Assembly: GCF_900110925.1 (NCBI RefSeq)
Contig: NZ_FOFP01000029.1
Coordinates: forward strand, 1 to 39,530
Direction: 5' to 3'
Length of the DNA stretch: 39,530 bases
From: Pseudomonas cuatrocienegasensis
GTDB taxonomy: Bacteria > Pseudomonadota > Gammaproteobacteria > Pseudomonadales > Pseudomonadaceae
The notes under the pieces are model-generated. The model did no database searches. It was not told the origin of the DNA and saw nothing but the letters and a program-made list of their open reading frames with translations. Below are positions 24,532 to 32,083 of the stretch, piece by piece. The translations under genes were made by a program, and so were the position numbers. Every line of letters starts with the position of its first letter. Within the stretch, counting starts at the first letter, position 1.

Positions 24532-25170
24532 ATGATCGTCGCCCTGCTCAACCAGAAAGGCGGGGTGGGCAAGACCACTCTGGCCACCCATATCGCCGGC
24601 GAACTGGCCCTACGCGGGCAGAACGTCATCCTGCTCGATGCCGACCCGCAGGGCTCGGCATTGGACTGGACCCAGCGGCGCAGCCAGCAGGGTTTACCCA
24701 GGTTGTTCAGCGCCGTTGGCCTGGCGCGTGAGACGCTGCATCAGGAAGCCCCGGAGCTGGCGCGTCGCGCCGATCACGTGATCATCGATGGGCCACCGCG
24801 CATCGCCGCCCTCGCCCGCTCGGCGTTGCTGGCGGCGGATCGCGTGTTGATCCCGGTGCAGCCCAGCCCCTACGACCTGTGGGCCAGTGCGGAGATGGTC
24901 AACCTGATCCGCGAGGCGCAGGTGTTCAGGCCTACGTTGCGTGCGGCGTTCGCCATCAACCGCCGTGTCAGCACCACAGTGATCGGCCGCGAAGCGCGCG
25001 GCGCCTTGGCCGACCAACCGCTACCGGCGCTGCAGGCGGAAGTACGCCAGCGTATCGTCTTCGCCGAGAGCGTGGCGGCCGGTTGTCTGGCCCGCGAACT
25101 TGCACCGGATAGCGCCGCTGCGCGCGAGATCAGCAGCCTGGTCGACGAGTTGCTGAGGTGGTCGCCATGA
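24532..25170 (+). CDS. parA: ParA-family partition ATPase
   Basis: A 212-residue deviant-Walker ATPase: MIVALLNQKGGVGKTTLATH (KGGVGKTT), LLDADPQGSALDW, and VIIDGPPRIAALAR. It lacks the N-terminal DNA-binding extension, so it is of the small ParA/ParF kind. The ATG at 24532 follows GGAGG and begins exactly at the family N-terminus. Its stop overlaps the start of a small ribbon-helix-helix gene, as in ParF-ParG pairs. It would drive segregation of the element while it is a circle. Confidence 0.92.
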   Translation: MIVALLNQKGGVGKTTLATHIAGELALRGQNVILLDADPQGSALDWTQRRSQQGLPRLFSAVGLARETLHQEAPELARRADHVIIDGPPRIAALARSALLAADRVLIPVQPSPYDLWASAEMVNLIREAQVFRPTLRAAFAINRRVSTTVIGREARGALADQPLPALQAEVRQRIVFAESVAAGCLARELAPDSAAAREISSLVDELLRWSP

Positions 25171-25409
25171 GCAGCAAGCGCATCGGTATCGGCGCACGCC
25201 CCTCGACCGATCCGCAGGCCGAAGCCTGGATACGCCAAGGCGCTGGAATCGACAACGGCAAGGTCGAGCGCTACAGCGCCCGGCTGACGTTGGACGTGAC
25301 GCCGGCGCTGCGCACACGGATCAAGCTGGCGGCCTTCGACCGCGGCGTGACGATGGCGGAGATGCTGCGCGAAGTGCTGGAGCGGCATTTTCCCGAGGCC
25401 ACGCCATGA
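25167..25409 (+). CDS. Small ribbon-helix-helix partition partner (ParG-like)
   Basis: An 80-residue protein. The first 35 residues look flexible; then comes VERYSARLTLDVTPALRTRI and AAFDRGVTMAEMLREVLERHF, a ribbon-helix-helix pattern. It overlaps parA (ATGA) and traF. Small RHH partners bind the centromere and stimulate the ParA ATPase. In Tn4371-type elements the gene in this position is called parB, though it is not a true ParB. Confidence 0.8.
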   Translation: MSSKRIGIGARPSTDPQAEAWIRQGAGIDNGKVERYSARLTLDVTPALRTRIKLAAFDRGVTMAEMLREVLERHFPEATP

Positions 25410-25912
25410 TGCTGGGTGCTCGCAGCGGGCGGTGGCCACTGGCGCTGCTAGCTGGCGGCCTGATCGCCCTGGGTTGGGCGGCGTTCACGACGTCGCCACC
25501 ACGGCTGATCTACAACGCCTCCGTCAGCGTGCCCGTCGGTTGGTACCGCATGTCGCCGGCCGACTCGTTGGCGCCTGGCGATCTGGTGCTGGTTCGCCTG
25601 CCGCCAGAGGCAAGGTCGCTGGCGGCGCAGCGTGGCTACCTACCGACGAACGTGCCACTGCTGAAGACTGTGGCGGCGATGGCGCCGCAACAAGTGTGCG
25701 TGGAAGGCAGCCAGGTACGTATCGACGGCGTTGTTGTTGCCAGGCGCTTGAGGTGGGATCTACAAGGTCGCCCGCTACCAACCTGGCAGACCTGTCGGCG
25801 CCTGGTTGGCGATGAGCTGTTCCTGCTCAGCAGCAACCCAGCGTCATTCGACAGCCGCTACTTCGGCCCGGTGTCTGTCAACGCGATAATCGGCCGGGCG
25901 CAGCCCTTGTGA
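25406..25912 (+). CDS. traF: TraF-type S26 signal peptidase of conjugation
   Basis: A 168-residue membrane-anchored peptidase. A hydrophobic anchor (residues 11-27) is followed by the serine in NASVSVPVGWYRM (Ser41) and the lysine in VPLLKTVAA (Lys87), the S26 Ser/Lys dyad; SSNPASFDSRYFGP closes the fold. In RP4, TraF matures the pilin TrbC by cyclisation. The gene overlaps the RHH gene. The trb genes that would supply the pilin are not in this window. Confidence 0.88.
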   Translation: MMLGARSGRWPLALLAGGLIALGWAAFTTSPPRLIYNASVSVPVGWYRMSPADSLAPGDLVLVRLPPEARSLAAQRGYLPTNVPLLKTVAAMAPQQVCVEGSQVRIDGVVVARRLRWDLQGRPLPTWQTCRRLVGDELFLLSSNPASFDSRYFGPVSVNAIIGRAQPL

Positions 25913-26279
25913 CTGGAGCCGCGTCGATGAACAGACCTTCTGCGTGTTGATCCGCCTGCCGACAGCGTGTGATAGGCGGGGGCGGTCGCGAGCCACCTGG
26001 CTGCAAATACCTTTGCCCTCGCCTGACGACCAGAAGCTTTGGAAGTCGCCGATCCGTCTCATCTGATTACCCAGCCCAGAAGCGCAAAGGCACGGAAAAA
26101 ACGGAGGGCAAGATAAAAGGGGGCGGCACTTCGTTGGCCCGAAAAGCAGTCTGCACGGGGGTTGGCGGCGACACAGCACCTGCGTCGCCGGGTGTCGAAA
26201 TGGTGCTCGCCCTGCAGTTTCACTGGCCGGGAAGCGTGCCTGATACGCCGTACCACTATCAACTTGGAGGAGTCTAAAC
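25913..26279. other. Relaxase upstream region with a candidate oriT inverted repeat
   Basis: These 367 bases hold no supported gene. A repeat GGCGAC...GTCGCC at 26167-26189, with a further CAG/CTG match inside, lies about 90 bases before the relaxase start. Origins of transfer usually lie next to the relaxase gene, so this is the best candidate in the window, but no nick site was recognised. CTTGGAGG at 26263-26270 is the ribosome binding site for the relaxase. Confidence 0.4.
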
Positions 26280-28229
26280 ATGAGCAAGGGAAGTCGTCAG
26301 GATGATGAATTGCGCTTTCGCCCGCAGCCGGGCAAGCCGCAACAACGTGGCCAACCCTTCGTCAACCAGGTGCTACGCCAGGCCAACAAGGCCGGCACTG
26401 GCAAGCCGCGCAAGGCAGGCCTCCAGCCCGGCGCCCGTCTCGGCCGCGGACATGTCGCTGCTCGCTTCAGCGCGCAGCAACTGCCGCCCAACGCCCGCCG
26501 AGTCACCATCAAGACGCGCCTGGTGAACCTACGCCAGGCCGGCAAACGCTCGACGCACAGCCACCTGCGCTACATCGAGCGCGACGGTGTCAGTCGCGAG
26601 GGTGAGCCGGGCCAGGGCTACGGCCCCCTAACCGACCAAGCCGACCTCAATGCATTCGAGGAGCGCGGCAGGGACGACCGCCACCAGTTTCGCTTTATCG
26701 TCTCGCCCGAGGATGCCGAGCAGTTGGACGACCTGCGCACTTACACCCGCCACCTGATGAGCCGGATGGAAACCGACCTCGGCACCCGCCTCGACTGGGT
26801 GGCGGTCGACCATTGGAACACCGACAACCCGCACACCCACATCGTCCTGCGCGGCAAGGACGACACCGGCAAGGATCTGGTGATCGCCCGCGACTACATC
26901 GCCGAGGGCATGCGCAACCGCGCCTCGGAGCTGGCCACCGAATGGCTCGGCCCGCGTACCGAGTTGGAGATCCAGCAGAGCCTGCAGCGCGAGGTGCAGC
27001 AGGAGCGTTTCACCAGCTTGGATCGCACCCTGTTGCGCGAACGCCAGGCCGACGTACTCAGCCTGAAGGGGCTCGCCAACCATCCTCGCCGGCAGTTGCT
27101 GATCGGTCGCCTGCAGCAGCTGCAGCGGCTGGAGCTGGCCCATGAAGTTCGCCCCGGACACTGGATCCTACGCGACGACGTCGAGGTGACCCTGCGCGCC
27201 ATGGGCGAGCGCGGCGATATCGTGCGCACGATGCAGCGAGCCATGGGTAGCGTGCAGCGCGAGCTGGCGGTCTTCGAACCGGGCAAGGATAGTTCTGTTG
27301 TGGTTGGTCGGATCGTAACAAAGGGCCTGGCCGACGAGCTCAACGAACGCGGTTATTTAGTGGTCGACGGCCTCGACGGCAAAGCGCATTACCTGACCCT
27401 GCCTGCCCGCGCGGAGCTGGCCGACTATCCCATTGGTGGCCTGGTGGAAACACACAGTTTGGGCGAGCCGCGCGCAGTGGATCGGTCGATTGCTTCGCTG
27501 ACTGCGGGCGGCCTGTATCGCACCGATCATCACCTGGCCTTGGCACGATCACAGGCAGTACAAGGGACAGATCCCGAGGCATTGGTTGAACGCCATGTGC
27601 GCCGCCTGGAAGCCTTGCGCCGGGCCGGTATCGTCGAGCGGCTGACCGAGGGCGTCTGGCGGGTGCCGACCGATCTGCCAGAGCAAGGCCGGCTGTATGA
27701 TGCCCGCCGCCTGGGCGACGTTGCCGTTGAGCTACGCACACCGCTACCCATCGAACAGCAAGTCCGTGCCGTCGGTGCGACCTGGCTGGACCAACAGCTG
27801 ATTGGCGGTAATCGTGAGCTCGCTGACCAAGGTTTCGGCAGGGAGGTACGCGAGGCGCTAAGGCAGCGTGCCGACTTCCTGGTGGAACAGGGCCTGGCCG
27901 AACGCCAGGGCCAACGCATGGTGCTCGCACGCAACCTGCTGACCACTCTGCGCGGGCGGGAGCTGACCGCGACAGCGCGCGAGATCTCGGCGCAGACAGG
28001 CCTGCATTACCGCCTGCCGGTCGAGGGCCAACGAGTCAGCGGAACCTACCGGCGCAGCATGCAGCTGGCCAGCGGCCGTTATGCCCTGCTCGACGATGGC
28101 GTCGGCTTCAGCCTGGTGCCGTGGAAGCCGGTGATCGAGCAGAGGCTCGGGCAGAGCGTGTCGGCGGTGATCCAAGGCAATAGCGTGTCCTGGCAACTGG
28201 GCCGCCAGCGCGGACCATCAATCGGTTGA
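26280..28229 (+). CDS. VirD2-type relaxase (RlxS-like mobilisation nuclease)
   Basis: A 649-residue relaxase. The catalytic tyrosine is probably Tyr98 in STHSHLRYIERDG, and the metal-binding histidines are His178, His185 and His187 in AVDHWNTDNPHTHIVLRG. A long C-terminal part (DUF3363-like) follows with several helical repeats. It nicks oriT and pilots the transferred strand. The ATG at 26280 has GGAGG upstream. It closes the repA-parA-traF-relaxase block, and the cargo cluster begins right after it, which is a known insertion hot spot type in ICEs of this kind. Confidence 0.9.
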   Translation: MSKGSRQDDELRFRPQPGKPQQRGQPFVNQVLRQANKAGTGKPRKAGLQPGARLGRGHVAARFSAQQLPPNARRVTIKTRLVNLRQAGKRSTHSHLRYIERDGVSREGEPGQGYGPLTDQADLNAFEERGRDDRHQFRFIVSPEDAEQLDDLRTYTRHLMSRMETDLGTRLDWVAVDHWNTDNPHTHIVLRGKDDTGKDLVIARDYIAEGMRNRASELATEWLGPRTELEIQQSLQREVQQERFTSLDRTLLRERQADVLSLKGLANHPRRQLLIGRLQQLQRLELAHEVRPGHWILRDDVEVTLRAMGERGDIVRTMQRAMGSVQRELAVFEPGKDSSVVVGRIVTKGLADELNERGYLVVDGLDGKAHYLTLPARAELADYPIGGLVETHSLGEPRAVDRSIASLTAGGLYRTDHHLALARSQAVQGTDPEALVERHVRRLEALRRAGIVERLTEGVWRVPTDLPEQGRLYDARRLGDVAVELRTPLPIEQQVRAVGATWLDQQLIGGNRELADQGFGREVREALRQRADFLVEQGLAERQGQRMVLARNLLTTLRGRELTATAREISAQTGLHYRLPVEGQRVSGTYRRSMQLASGRYALLDDGVGFSLVPWKPVIEQRLGQSVSAVIQGNSVSWQLGRQRGPSIG

Positions 28230-28238
28230 GCAAGGAAC

Positions 28239-28261
28239 GCCAGTGCTACACCAGCACTGGC
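28239..28261. terminator. Bidirectional hairpin between relaxase and XRE regulator
   Basis: GCCAGTGCT-acacc-AGCACTGGC is a perfect 9-bp stem between two convergent genes; it overlaps the last codons of the regulator. No long T-run is present on either side. Confidence 0.65.
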
Positions 28262-29100
28262 TCCTCCTGTAACCACTGTTCAAAGGCGGCCCCCTGCGAT
28301 GAGCCCTCCTTAGCCGCGTAGTAGACCAATCGAAGGTGGCGATCCTCGTCGATGGTCAGCGTGGTGTGCTCGAACACCACGTGGCCAACTGCGTCGATGT
28401 GCAAATGGCGTATCCCCTGGCAGGGACCGTGGATGTCTTGCTGCCGCCACCAGTCCCTGAAGTCCGGCGAGGCCTTCTCCAGGTCCTTCACCAACGCGGC
28501 GATATCTGGATCCTGGGTCGCCCGTACGAAGTCGCGGCGGAAGCTGGAGAGGATCTGCAGCGCCTGCTCATCCCAGGGGTTGAACAGCTCGCGCATGGCC
28601 GGGCTGGTAAACAGCATCCACAGCAGGTTGCGGCGATCCGCCGGCAACCCAGAGAAGCCAAACACCCGGTCCGCCGCGGCGTTCCAGGCCAGTACATCCC
28701 AACGCAGGTTGAGCACGTAGGCCGGACGCAAAGGCAGATCGGCCATCAGTCGATGAACCAGCGCCGGCACCGTGCACCAGGTTTTACCCGGCTCAGGCGG
28801 AAGGCGCTGGTGGGCGAGCAAGAACAGGTGACGCCGCTCGGTGGCATCCAGCTTGAGCGTGCGCGAGAGGTTATCGAGGAAGGTCGCGGACACACTGATA
28901 TCCCGCCCTTGTTCCAGCCAGGTGTACCAGGACAAACCCACCCCGGCCAGGGCCGCGACTTCCTCACGACGGAGCCCCGGCGTACGCCGCCGGCTGCCGG
29001 CGGGCAGCCCCACCTCCTCCGGTGAAAGACGTTCGCGGCGACTACGCAGGAATTCGGCCAGATCTACCCGAGTGCGGTCTGCTGTGCGAGGCGCGCTCAT
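28246..29100 (-). CDS. XRE-family regulator with a MmyB-like sensor domain
   Basis: A 284-residue regulator. The N-terminal HTH is RRRTPGLRREEVAALAGVGL, then SWYTWLEQGRDISVS; the C-terminal half (LNLRWDVLAWNAAADRVFG, then FRDWWRQQDIHGPCQGIRHL) is a PAS-like MmyB ligand domain thought to bind fatty-acid-like molecules. The ATG at 29100 has GGAAG upstream and excludes an unlikely 27-residue extension. It is divergent from cluster 2 with 156 bases between, so it probably controls that cluster, perhaps responding to its product or to a precursor. Confidence 0.88.
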   Translation of the reverse strand: MSAPRTADRTRVDLAEFLRSRRERLSPEEVGLPAGSRRRTPGLRREEVAALAGVGLSWYTWLEQGRDISVSATFLDNLSRTLKLDATERRHLFLLAHQRLPPEPGKTWCTVPALVHRLMADLPLRPAYVLNLRWDVLAWNAAADRVFGFSGLPADRRNLLWMLFTSPAMRELFNPWDEQALQILSSFRRDFVRATQDPDIAALVKDLEKASPDFRDWWRQQDIHGPCQGIRHLHIDAVGHVVFEHTTLTIDEDRHLRLVYYAAKEGSSQGAAFEQWLQEEPVLV

Positions 29101-29256
29101 CCGATTACTTCCAGTACTAGGATAAACAGTCAAATTGTAACCCCTATAAATCTCAAGAAGAATAGCCCGACCTGGCCGCAATTACCCGAGCCAGGGCTCT
29201 CGCTTGATGAGGAATCACACAGAGACGTGTCATCAACTCGTTAAGGAGATAAACGG
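29101..29256. promoter_or_regulatory. Divergent promoter region of the XRE gene and cluster 2
   Basis: This 156-base AT-richer spacer must hold promoters for both directions. TTAAGGAGATAAACGG just before 29257 is a strong ribosome binding site for the first cluster 2 gene. A partial inverted pair TTGTAACCCC...GGTTACAA-like was looked for and not found; no operator is assigned. Confidence 0.55.
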
Positions 29257-30489
29257 ATGTACCAAGCACTTCTTCGGGAACAACTGGAGACATTGAAGTC
29301 CTCCAACCAGTACCGCACCTTCACCACCCTCAGCCGCATCTGTGGCCAGTACCCTCTAGCCAAACTGGACGGCCGTGAGCAAGAACCGGTGGTGGTCTGG
29401 TGCAGCAATGACTACCTCGGGATGTCACAACATCCCGCAGTGCGCGAACAAATGCACAAGGCGCTGGATACCTACGGCGCGGGCTCCGGCGGATCGCGCA
29501 ATATCGGCGGCTCTCACGAAGTGTATGCAGGCTTGGAAGCAAGCCTTGCCGACTGGCATGGCAAGGAAGCAGCGCTGGTATTCCCCACTGGTTTTGGCTC
29601 CAACGATGCCACCCTCCAGTGCCTGCTGCGGCGTATCCCCGACTGCGTGGTGATCAGCGATGAGCTGAACCACGCCTCCATAGTCAACGGCATTCGCTCC
29701 ACGCCCAACGAACGCAAGATCTTCCGCCACAACGACGTCGAGGATCTGGAGCAGATTCTCGCCAGCTACCCGCTGGGGCAGCCGAAGATCGTGGTGTTTG
29801 AATCTATCTACTCGATGGACGGCGATATCGCCCCAATCGCCGAAATCGTCGCGGTCGCCAAGCGCTACAACTCCCTAACCTACCTCGACGAGGTACATGC
29901 GGTGGGCATGTATGGTCCGCGCGGCGCAGGTATCGCCGCCGAACTGGGCGTTGCCGAACAGGTAGACATCATCCAGGGCACCATGGCCAAGGCCATCGGC
30001 GTGATCGGCGGGTACATCGCCTCGACACAGGTGATCGTCGATGCGGTGCGCTCCTTCGCCACCGGCTTCATCTTCACCACCTCGCTGCCGCCGGCAATTA
30101 CCGCAGGCTGCCTGGCCAGCGTCGAGCATCTCAAGGCAAGCAGCAACGAGCGCGATGCCCTGCAACGCCAGACGGTCAAGCTGCGCGAGCGCCTCAAGCA
30201 CTATGACGTACCGGTGATGCCCTGCTCACAAACCCATGTGCTGCCGGTGCTGGTAGGTGAGGCCAAGCGGTGCAAGGCAGCTGCAGAACGCCTGCTGCAT
30301 AGCCATGGCGTGTACCTGCAACCGATCAACTATCCATCCGTGCCGGTAGGGACCGAGCGCTTCCGCGTCAATGCTACGCCGAATCACAGTGACGAGCAGA
30401 TCGAACACCTGGCGGTGTCGCTGCGCGAAACATTCGACCACTTCAGCATCCCGCTGGCCTCCGAGGTGTTCGCTGCGGAGGTGGCCTGA
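29257..30489 (+). CDS. 5-aminolevulinate-synthase-like enzyme of secondary metabolism (AlmA-like)
   Basis: A 410-residue alpha-oxoamine synthase with the ALAS hallmarks: VVVWCSNDYLGMSQHP, SDELNHASIVNGIR (His139), FESIYSMDGDIAPI, YLDEVHAVGMYGPRG (Asp211, His214), the PLP lysine Lys245 in GTMAKAIG, and LQPINYPSVPVGTERFR. Glycine-specific ALAS has Thr in GGTRNI; here it is Ser80 (GAGSGGSRNI). That Thr limits the amino acid to glycine, and Ser there is known to admit larger ones. Pseudomonas makes ALA from glutamate, so this is not for heme. With the genes downstream it probably joins serine and succinyl-CoA, as in alaremycin biosynthesis. A C5N-unit ALAS is the alternative, but its usual partners are absent. 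Confidence 0.88.
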   Translation: MYQALLREQLETLKSSNQYRTFTTLSRICGQYPLAKLDGREQEPVVVWCSNDYLGMSQHPAVREQMHKALDTYGAGSGGSRNIGGSHEVYAGLEASLADWHGKEAALVFPTGFGSNDATLQCLLRRIPDCVVISDELNHASIVNGIRSTPNERKIFRHNDVEDLEQILASYPLGQPKIVVFESIYSMDGDIAPIAEIVAVAKRYNSLTYLDEVHAVGMYGPRGAGIAAELGVAEQVDIIQGTMAKAIGVIGGYIASTQVIVDAVRSFATGFIFTTSLPPAITAGCLASVEHLKASSNERDALQRQTVKLRERLKHYDVPVMPCSQTHVLPVLVGEAKRCKAAAERLLHSHGVYLQPINYPSVPVGTERFRVNATPNHSDEQIEHLAVSLRETFDHFSIPLASEVFAAEVA

Positions 30490-30490
30490 A

Positions 30491-30994
30491 ATGGACCAGT
30501 CCTTCTTCACCGTGCGTCCGGCGACTCAAGCTGACCTGGCCAGCCTGGTAGAGCTGCGCGCCTATCTGCTGGAAGGCACCACCGCCAGTTATTCGAGCAA
30601 GACGCCGGAGGATGCGGCTCGCTGGCGGGCGGCCTACCGCACCTGGCTGAGCAGCCGCCTGAACGAGAGCGACTGCGTGCAGATCCTCGCCGCCGAGCAC
30701 AAGGAATCCGGCCAGGTACTGGGCTGTGCGACCGCCATCATCGACCAGCGCGCGCCGGCAACTGGCTGCCTCAACGGCCTGTCCGGCTGGGTGCAATCTG
30801 TGGTGGTTGAACCGCAGTGGCGAGGCCGTGGCATCGCCAAGCAGCTGATGCAGCACCTGCTGCGCTGGTTCACCAACCGCGGCGTCGGCTGTGTGGTGCT
30901 GCAAAGTACTGAGGTCGCCGGCACGCTGTATCAGGCCCTTGGCTTCGCCGTCAGCGACGAGCGTCTGCTGATCCGTCAGGAGGCCTCGGCATGA
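30491..30994 (+). CDS. GNAT-family N-acetyltransferase
   Basis: A 167-residue GNAT protein. The acetyl-CoA site is VVEPQWRGRGIAKQLMQHLL, preceded by the beta strand GWVQSVVVE and followed by GVGCVVLQSTEVAGTLYQAL and GF, the usual end of the fold. The ATG at 30491 lies one base after the ALAS-like stop, and the end overlaps the next gene by ATGA, so it is tightly coupled. It would acetylate the amine of the ALAS product, which also stops that amino ketone from dimerising. This parallels the acetyltransferase of alaremycin clusters. Confidence 0.87.
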   Translation: MDQSFFTVRPATQADLASLVELRAYLLEGTTASYSSKTPEDAARWRAAYRTWLSSRLNESDCVQILAAEHKESGQVLGCATAIIDQRAPATGCLNGLSGWVQSVVVEPQWRGRGIAKQLMQHLLRWFTNRGVGCVVLQSTEVAGTLYQALGFAVSDERLLIRQEASA

Positions 30995-32061
30995 AGATCC
31001 TGATCATCGGCTTGGGCTACGCCGGCAACCGTTACCGCCGCGCCTTCGAGCATATCGCCACGAGCACCGGACTACCGTTGTCGCTGGCTTATGTCGGGCG
31101 CCGGCAAAAAGTGACCGATATCCCCTACTTCGACAGTGTTGAACAGGCGCTGGATGCCTTTGCGCCGGACATCGTGGTAGTCAGCGCCAACGACCACAGC
31201 CATGCCCCCGTGCTCAAGCAGTTGGCCGGCTACAGGGGCTTTGTGCTCTGCGAGAAGCCGCTGGCTACGCCGGGCGACGATCTGGGCGAGTTGCTCGGCG
31301 CACTGGATCAGGTCAACGGCTTTGCTCTGGATCTGGTGGAGCGCTACTCGGACGCGACACAGCAGTTGCGTGAGTGGGTTGCACGTCACGACTGGCAGTT
31401 GGTGCGCGCCAGCTTCCACTGGGGCAAGGATCGCATCAATGACTACCGCCCCACCTGCGGCGTGATCAGCGAGGTGATCCATGCCCTGGATCTGGTGGGC
31501 TGGATCTGCCCGCGCGCCGGCGAGCTCCAGCTCGATGGCGTGCTCGGCGTTCGCTCGGATTTCTCCATCTCCGGCGCAAAGGTGCTCGATACCGTTCAGC
31601 TCACCGCCAGCATGGGCGAGGCACGGGTCAGCGGCTATGCCAGCTTCGTCAACATCGTACGCCAGCGCACCGTGGATTTCAGCTTTGTCGACCGCGACGC
31701 CCGACTGATCCATGCACGCCTGGTGTTCGATACGCCGCGTTGGGATCACGACCAGTTGCGCATCTGGACACGCGGCGCCAACGGCGCCGAGGAGCTGCTA
31801 CACGAGTTTGCCACCGCCCCCGAAGAGCCAGGCCTGGACACCCTGCACAAGCTGTCGCGTCTGTGCCGGCAGGTGGTGCGCGCCGTGGCCCTCAAGGAAC
31901 CGCCCCGCCAGCCCTTCGCCGGCCTCGACACCGCCGTGGCGCTGCAGCGCCTGCTCAACGACCTAGAAACCCATGCCCAAAACCCGGCACCGGCACGCTA
32001 CGTCCATGGCGAGACGCGCGTGCTGCTGGCCGAGGACAGCGACCTGGAAAGCCTCGGGTAA
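30991..32061 (+). CDS. Gfo/Idh/MocA-family oxidoreductase
   Basis: A 356-residue dehydrogenase: MKILIIGLGYAGNRYRRAF (GxGxxG for NAD(P)), VVVSANDHSHAPVL, CEKPLATPGDDLGELL with the family EKP lysine, and GVISEVIHALDLVGW with the conserved histidine. The family oxidises or reduces sugars and related alcohols, and some members catalyse eliminations or hydrolysis through transient oxidation. In this operon it may carry out the step that turns the serine-derived CH2OH into an exo-methylene, the formal dehydration required for alaremycin. That assignment is inferred from context. Confidence 0.85.
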   Translation: MKILIIGLGYAGNRYRRAFEHIATSTGLPLSLAYVGRRQKVTDIPYFDSVEQALDAFAPDIVVVSANDHSHAPVLKQLAGYRGFVLCEKPLATPGDDLGELLGALDQVNGFALDLVERYSDATQQLREWVARHDWQLVRASFHWGKDRINDYRPTCGVISEVIHALDLVGWICPRAGELQLDGVLGVRSDFSISGAKVLDTVQLTASMGEARVSGYASFVNIVRQRTVDFSFVDRDARLIHARLVFDTPRWDHDQLRIWTRGANGAEELLHEFATAPEEPGLDTLHKLSRLCRQVVRAVALKEPPRQPFAGLDTAVALQRLLNDLETHAQNPAPARYVHGETRVLLAEDSDLESLG

Positions 32062-32083
32062 CCCGATCACAAGGAGAACGACT

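Noticed and set aside
23372..24535. A 387-codon plus-strand frame overlapping repA
   Set aside because: It overlaps repA almost entirely and also crosses the iterons; repA has clear family motifs and a coupled start.
28246..30489. ALAS-like gene as heme biosynthesis hemA
   Set aside because: The host type uses the glutamate route, the enzyme has Ser at the glycine-selecting position, and it is coupled to tailoring and export genes.
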